Assembly: GCA_021820485.1 (NCBI GenBank)
Contig: JAKADO010000002.1
Coordinates: 1-64,000, forward strand
Origin: Bacillota bacterium
Lineage (GTDB): Bacteria > Bacillota > Sulfobacillia > Sulfobacillales > Sulfobacillaceae
Reading direction: 5' to 3'
Length of the DNA stretch: 64,000 nt
Shown: piece by piece, positions 60,212 through 64,000 of the stretch
Numbering within the stretch: the stretch's first letter is position 1
Layout of the letters: each line of letters opens with the position of its first letter
The notes under the pieces: generated by a model
The model's database searches: none
Told to the model about the DNA's origin: nothing
Seen by the model: the letters and a program-made list of their open reading frames with translations, nothing else
Program-made: the position numbers and the translations under genes

Positions 60212-61450
60212 TCAGTTGGTCGAGCCTGAGTCCTGGCAGTCTCCACCCGTCCCGCCACAATTTGACATGATCCCGCGTAGCACCACTGGCCCCATCGCCA
60301 CAAAGCCTTGACCGGGGCGGATGGTGACCTGAGCATTGGGAGGCAAAGGCGAACCGTAGCTCTGAGTCCGTGCGTGTTGGTAAATGCCAAAGGAGGAATC
60401 GATCAGAGTCAAGACGCGACTAGGGTACGGGTAGAAGTTCAAGACCCATGTGTCATAGCAGGCGTTGTATGCCTGCGGGGGAGGCAATTCCCACGTCGTT
60501 GTCAACGTTGCCAAGCCGCCGTTGGCAAACTGGCGCACCCACATGGTGCCCCCAGGGGGTTCTGAGCATCCGGCAGAGACCGCACCCTCGGGGCTGGTCA
60601 AAACCATGCAGCAATCGGTGAACTCCGCAATTTCGGCGAAAACCGGCCACGCGATGCCCAGTGGGGTCGGCGCGGCGTGGGCGTTATGGCGGCCCAGACG
60701 ATAGAAGGTCACAGGGCCCACAACACCGTCGACGGCGATGCCTTCTGCGGTTTGGAATGCCCGTACTGCGGCAAGAGTGGCGGCGTCGTAATACCCGGTT
60801 ATGCGACCGGAATAGTATCCAAGGTTCTTGAGAAGTACCTGCAGAAATACGACGTCAAATCCATTCCGGCCCGATTGGATGGCACGTCCGCCAGCAAATG
60901 TGTAGATCCACGTTGCGTCGTAGAACCCGTATCCAGCAATGCTGTTGTCGGGAAAACCGGTGTCTCCGTTGGCGGCCGCATCGTGCTTGAAGGCAAGCAC
61001 CGCCGCCGCGGTGGCGCTGTCAAAAGTTCCGGAAGCCGGCTTCCCGATAATGGAGCTGTAACGAAACAGATTGAGGCGGTTCTGAAGAATCGTGACATCC
61101 CCGCCAGACATCCCCGTCTGCAGTTGTCTGCTGCCATAGACCGGGCCCCCATAGGTTGTGTGGTCACCTACACCCTGACCAAACACAAAGAACGTATTCG
61201 GGCCAACGATTCCATCGACCGCAAGGCCAAAATAGGACTGGATGTTCCGAACCGCCTGCGCGGTGTTGGATCCGAAACGCCCGTCGATGGCAATAGGCGA
61301 GCCCATTGGGCCTAGCGGCGGGTTCATCGTTTTCAGCATGAGGTCGTATACCGCTTGCACCACCGCCACATCGGTTCCAACGGCACCCGATGAGAGATTT
61401 CGGCTACCGAAGGGCACGTAGGGGGCAAAGGTATCGTCGAACAAGGCCAT
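60212..61450 (-). CDS. triple peptidoglycan-binding-domain protein with Cys-rich tail
   Basis: A 412-residue protein with three PG_binding_1-type repeats: GAVGTDVAVVQAVYDLM with IDGRFGSNTAQAVRNIQSYFGL, GMSGGDVTILQNRLNLF with SGTFDSATAAAVLAFK, and GRNGFDVVFLQVLLKNLGYYSG with ITGYYDAATLAAVRAFQ. From about residue 270 a different domain follows, with TDCCMVLTSPEGAVSAGCSEPPG, aromatic beta strands and a last GIMSNCGGTGGDCQDSG. There is no signal peptide, which fits a mother-cell-made spore coat or cortex-binding protein better than a vegetative wall protein; that is inference. GAGGAGGGAG precedes the ATG at 61450. Confidence 0.82.
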   Translation of the reverse strand: MALFDDTFAPYVPFGSRNLSSGAVGTDVAVVQAVYDLMLKTMNPPLGPMGSPIAIDGRFGSNTAQAVRNIQSYFGLAVDGIVGPNTFFVFGQGVGDHTTYGGPVYGSRQLQTGMSGGDVTILQNRLNLFRYSSIIGKPASGTFDSATAAAVLAFKHDAAANGDTGFPDNSIAGYGFYDATWIYTFAGGRAIQSGRNGFDVVFLQVLLKNLGYYSGRITGYYDAATLAAVRAFQTAEGIAVDGVVGPVTFYRLGRHNAHAAPTPLGIAWPVFAEIAEFTDCCMVLTSPEGAVSAGCSEPPGGTMWVRQFANGGLATLTTTWELPPPQAYNACYDTWVLNFYPYPSRVLTLIDSSFGIYQHARTQSYGSPLPPNAQVTIRPGQGFVAMGPVVLRGIMSNCGGTGGDCQDSGSTN

Positions 61451-61756
61451 GTTGGTTTCTCCCTCCTCTGGCAGGATATGGTGCACCATATGATGGCGCG
61501 TCGAATGTGGTGAATGGCGGGCACACCACACCGTAAATTCCGTCTGCCTGTGGGAGAAAAGGCTCCTGAATCGCGCGTTGGAAGCGGGACCTGCCAGGCG
61601 GAATGCATCAGAAAATAGCCAGAAGTGGGGGCGTTATGTGTCAATGGGTAAGCCAAGATTGAAATGGCCCGGTTCACCGAAGCGCCATGGCCCAGGTCGC
61701 CGTCGCCTCGCGGGACTAGGCGCCTGGGCGCGGCAGCAGTATAAAAGGAGAAAATC

Positions 61757-61882
61757 ATGTCCCGCATACATGGATGGAGTGGGATGCGCGATCCCTCAAA
61801 ACAGTATTCCTTCTGGAAGTACCGAGCTAAACCCATTTCGGTTAGCACCCGCCGCGAACCGGCGAAAATGCCATGCTTCTAG
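61757..61882 (+). CDS. small basic ORF with strong ribosome site
   Basis: 41 codons from an ATG preceded by AAAAGGAG six bases upstream. The product (MSRIHGWSGMRDPSKQYSFW and a basic tail ending MPCF) has no recognisable domain. Its stop overlaps the end of the convergent gene by 4 bases. Apart from this, the stretch 61451-61756 shows no gene. The ribosome site is the only real evidence. Confidence 0.25.
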   Translation: MSRIHGWSGMRDPSKQYSFWKYRAKPISVSTRREPAKMPCF

Positions 61883-62187
61883 AACGGCCAGCCGTCAAAT
61901 CCTCCGGCCCGACTCATCTCGGATAAGCGAAAAGCCTCAAGTCGACCTTCTTCACTCAGATTGACCCAGTCACCGTCACGGTGCACATGTCCCCGACCGA
62001 CCAAGGTCTCGAGCCACGTACGCAGGAGCTCACGGTGCTCGGCCTCTAACGGACCGACTGAGCTTTCCACATGGCGTTCCAGTGTGTCCGGGTTCAATCC
62101 CTGCTGGTGATTTTCAACAGGTGCCGAATAAAGTGATGCTTCAATATATCGATCTGCATAGAGTATCTCTCCTCTTCGAATCGCCAT
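61879..62187 (-). CDS. hypothetical protein
   Basis: About 102 residues from ATG 62187 (MAIRRGEILYADRYIEASLY), unrecognised. It looks helical and acidic-basic mixed: LERHVESSVGPLEAEHRELLRTWLETLVGRGHVHRDGDWVNLSEEGR. The end, GHVHRDGDWVNLSEEGRLEAFRLSEM, resembles the wing of a winged-helix domain, so DNA binding is possible. No clear ribosome site; ATGs at 62199 and 62244 are in frame. Confidence 0.45.
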   Translation of the reverse strand: MAIRRGEILYADRYIEASLYSAPVENHQQGLNPDTLERHVESSVGPLEAEHRELLRTWLETLVGRGHVHRDGDWVNLSEEGRLEAFRLSEMSRAGGFDGWPF

Positions 62188-62551
62188 GTCCAAAACCATT
62201 CCACGATTGGAACATGATGCCAAAACAAAAGATGTGTCGCACACCCTATAAATTCGATATATTCCGCGAAATCCCTTCGGACAATGCCCGTGGTCGTGCG
62301 TGATCCATTTCAGTGGTCTCGATACCCCACAACCTCACTCGAAGGCGTTTCAGTCGCCACATTTGCCAGCATTACCCTGCCTTCGTGCAAACGGTTGATA
62401 GGCCGTGCTCCGGAGAGAAGAGATGAAACCGACGCGAAATATTTGCCGCGAGAAAGCAGGATCTTTGCTAGAATTCGACGAAATTCCCCACCATCTAAGT
62501 CGCCGCCATGAATCAAAGATTTCAGAATGGTTGCGATAAGGCGGTGCAAGT
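62188..62551. other. intergenic region
   Basis: No gene is well supported. A minus-strand frame 62310-62549 (MHRLIATILKSLIHGG...) is open but lacks a family or ribosome site and would cover the promoter of the gene at 62552. Confidence 0.35.
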
Positions 62552-63493
62552 ATGCGGATTTGGGCCTCCCTGATTGGCGCGGCCAGTGCCCTGGTGGTGG
62601 GCAGTGCGGTTACGGTTCCTCTGGCCCGGGAGCCTATTCCGCCGCGCCCACCCGCGAGTGCGCAGGCCCGGAAGCCCTCTCAAACAAAAAAACCTGTGCC
62701 GGCTCCTCCCATGCCCCCGCCACTGTTGCCCAGCCATCGGATCGTGGCCTATTACGGCAATCCCTTGGATCCTCGCATGGGAGTGTTAGGCCAGGGAACG
62801 CCTCAGGAAATGCTGGCGCGACTCTCTCAACAGGCTGCGGCCTACCAGGCCCTGGATCCTACCCACCCGGTGGTTAAGGCGCTGGAGCTCGTCGCCGCCG
62901 TCGCACAAGCGTCGCCGGGTCCCAACGGGACGTACAGCCTGCTTATGCCCGCTTCGCTGATCGAATCCGAACTCAAACTGGCCCGCTCCGCCAATGCTCT
63001 CCTGATCCTCGACATCCAGGTTGGGCATAATTCCGTAGCTTCTGAGGTCGCCTACTTGGAGCCGTTCTTGAAACAACCGGACGTTGAACTGGCGCTCGAC
63101 CCCGAATTTGACATGAACCAGATTCCTGGCGGCGTCCCCGGCAAGGAATTCGGCAGCATGACGGCCGGCGAAATCAATGGCGCCATTGCAGTGCTCCATC
63201 AACTGGTGGTTAAGGACCACCTGCCGCCCAAGATCCTTATTGTCCATCAGTTCCTCCCCACCATGGTGCTGGATTGGCAGAACATCCGGCCTCTGCCGGG
63301 GGTTAGCTTTATCATGGATACTGACGGCTTTGGAAACCCCGCTCTCAAGATCGCCAACTATCATGCCTTCATCACGAACCAGCCCATCGGCTATGGCGGC
63401 ATTAAGCTTTTCTACACCCAAGACACGCCTGTGATGTCGCCGGCCCAGGTCCTTGCCCTTCAGCCGTATCCGCTGTTGGTGATTTACCAATAA
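62552..63493 (+). CDS. exported protein of unknown function
   Basis: A 313-residue secreted or anchored protein. A hydrophobic N terminus (MRIWASLIGAASALVVGSAV) is followed by a Pro/Lys-rich linker (PIPPRPPASAQARKPSQTKK, PPMPPPLLP) and then a globular domain from HRIVAYYGNPLDPRMGVLGQG. The domain has alternating strands and helices (ALLILDIQVGHNSV, VELALDPEFDMNQIPGG, KILIVHQFLPTMV, VSFIMDTDGFGNP) that suggest a TIM-barrel-like, possibly glycoside-hydrolase-like, fold; D/E residues at strand ends support this. Similar exported proteins exist in other Gram-positives but I know no function. AAGGCGG precedes the ATG. Confidence 0.7.
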   Translation: MRIWASLIGAASALVVGSAVTVPLAREPIPPRPPASAQARKPSQTKKPVPAPPMPPPLLPSHRIVAYYGNPLDPRMGVLGQGTPQEMLARLSQQAAAYQALDPTHPVVKALELVAAVAQASPGPNGTYSLLMPASLIESELKLARSANALLILDIQVGHNSVASEVAYLEPFLKQPDVELALDPEFDMNQIPGGVPGKEFGSMTAGEINGAIAVLHQLVVKDHLPPKILIVHQFLPTMVLDWQNIRPLPGVSFIMDTDGFGNPALKIANYHAFITNQPIGYGGIKLFYTQDTPVMSPAQVLALQPYPLLVIYQ

Positions 63494-63528
63494 ACTTGGA
63501 CCGCTCAAGACGGGCCAAAACAGCAGTG

Positions 63529-63562
63529 TGGGCCCGAGGGGTCATAAGACCCGCGGGGCCCA
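63529..63562. terminator. hairpin between convergent genes
   Basis: TGGGCC...GGGTC-ATAA-GACCC...GGCCCA, an interrupted stem of 11 pairs, 36 bp after the stop of the exported protein and before the stop of the minus-strand small gene. No T-run, but the shape and the convergent setting fit a terminator. Confidence 0.6.
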
Positions 63563-63603
63563 TTCCATGATGTCCGTTAGAGTGACTATCCCTCCCGAGC
63601 GGG

Positions 63604-63750
63604 CTAATCCTTATGGCGCAGCATCGCGATTAGGAACATCATGCTGCGCGACAACAATGCGGCGGCCAGAACCCCCCCAATGACCAGCCACGGCGGATGC
63701 TTCAGTCCCAACAACTGAATGGTCGCCACCATGCTCGTTGCCTCATGCAA
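63604..63750 (-). CDS. small membrane protein, candidate MFS transporter small subunit
   Basis: 48 codons from TTG 63750, with GGAGGG seven bases upstream. The product has one membrane helix, HPPWLVIGGVLAAALLSRSMMFLIAML, between a short amphipathic start (MVATIQLLGLK) and a basic end (RHKD). It lies 71 bp downstream of the C terminus of a transporter of likely MFS type. Short single-helix partner proteins are known next to oxalate/formate-family MFS carriers in Bacillota, and this fits in size and place. Too short to be judged by similarity alone. Confidence 0.5.
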   Translation of the reverse strand: MHEATSMVATIQLLGLKHPPWLVIGGVLAAALLSRSMMFLIAMLRHKD

Positions 63751-63779
63751 TTTGGGTCCCTCCTACAATACACGATGAT

Positions 63780-63815
63780 TGTCGGGACCCCGCGCTGCCG
63801 CACGGGATCCCGACA
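63780..63815. terminator. hairpin between transporter and small gene
   Basis: TGTCGGG / CCCGACA stem extended inward by A-T and CCC/GGG, 36 bases long, in the gap between two minus-strand genes. No T-run; may attenuate or stabilise the transporter mRNA. Confidence 0.45.
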
Positions 63816-63821
63816 TGTCGG

Positions 63822-64000
63822 TCAGGCGGATGGAGGCGTTTCGGCTATCTGGGATTGTCGGTCGAACTCGGCACCCATCGCTCGACGCACTTCGGCTTCG
63901 GTCGGACGTTGGAAAAAAGCCGCCGCAATAGCTGCCGCAGCAAAGGCCATCAAGGCTGCTACCGTGAACGCCCAGTTGTAGCTGCTGGTGCCGGTGATGA
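63822..64000 (-). CDS. C-terminal end of a membrane transporter, probably MFS
   Basis: The last 59 codons of a gene that begins beyond the window. The visible end is ITGTSSYNWAFTVAALMAFAAAAIAAAFFQRP, a final membrane helix, and a short hydrophilic tail with TEAEVRRAMGAEFDRQ. The SYNWAF-helix-RP ending is typical of the last helix of MFS carriers, especially the oxalate/formate group. Identity depends on sequence outside the window. Confidence 0.6.
   Translation of the reverse strand, partial: ITGTSSYNWAFTVAALMAFAAAAIAAAFFQRPTEAEVRRAMGAEFDRQSQIAETPPSA

Noticed and set aside
60677-61315. Plus-strand 212-codon frame
   Set aside because: Antisense to the peptidoglycan-binding repeats, with no family or ribosome site.
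1-64000. CRISPR arrays, tRNA or rRNA genes, insertion sequences, prophage or integrase genes
   Set aside because: No regularly spaced repeats, cloverleaf or rRNA sequence, transposase or integrase motif were seen in reading the window; small or degenerate cases could be missed by eye.

Overview
The window looks like chromosomal DNA of a moderately GC-rich, endospore-forming bacterium of the Bacillota. The evidence is a gerA-type germinant-receptor operon, the Bacillota-style run acpS / nnrE-nnrD / alr / mazE / mazF, strong Shine-Dalgarno sites, many GTG and TTG starts, lipoproteins with Gram-positive lipoboxes and a PerR-type box. A Sulfobacillus-like or related deep-branching lineage is my best guess from overall gene content. 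This is an inference; no rRNA or other taxonomic marker is present.

Layout. 1-5 kb: end of a methyltransferase, threonine dehydratase, then a leftward peroxide-stress cluster (rubrerythrin, Fe-S CCG-domain protein, DUF3501, Fur/PerR regulator, family-4 uracil-DNA glycosylase) headed by a promoter that carries a near-consensus PerR box. 5-7.4 kb: a Cys-rich, possibly spore-coat protein, a secreted CAP-domain protein and an unknown protein. 7.5-14.9 kb: peptidase C26, type II asparaginase and amidohydrolase operon, then mazEF, alr, nnr, acpS and a methyltransferase. 15-20 kb: cytochrome c lipoprotein, and an overlapping leftward operon of a molybdopterin oxidoreductase, ftcD and hutI. 20-29 kb: DNA repair, SDR, DUF763, DUF1540, UspA, a moxR / DUF58 / membrane-protein operon, a phosphoesterase, a membrane thioredoxin and an FAD monooxygenase. 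29.5-35.5 kb: a broken cell-wall-type gene, gerA-gerC-gerB, and an LspA homologue lacking a catalytic Asp. 35.6-39.4 kb: MFS transporter, orphan DNA methyltransferase, broken alcohol dehydrogenase.

39.7-46.9 kb is the most striking block: six genes for a membrane complex related to hydrogenase-4 and complex I. Its large subunit has none of the nickel-ligand cysteines, while its small subunit keeps the hydrogenase-type Fe-S cysteines. This is the pattern of the energy-converting-hydrogenase-related (Ehr) complexes. No ferredoxin-like, NADH-binding or maturation subunit is encoded here. It is followed by a DUF190 / crcB / crcB / DUF190 cluster for fluoride export, with its own promoter and a fluoride-riboswitch-like leader.

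48.6-64 kb is accessory in character: HAD phosphatase, DsrE-like protein, GNAT and Eis-type acetyltransferases, an ArsR-DUF2087 regulator with a clear operator, P1 peptidase, EamA transporter, aldo-keto reductase, PAS-GGDEF protein, a ferritin-like protein, a triple peptidoglycan-binding protein, and the end of an MFS transporter with a candidate small partner subunit. It also holds several decayed genes (GNAT, a methyltransferase relic, a 5'-truncated signal peptidase I).

Five genes or gene remnants in the window are clearly disrupted or truncated. Either this region is losing genes or the assembly has indel errors; read mapping would separate the two.
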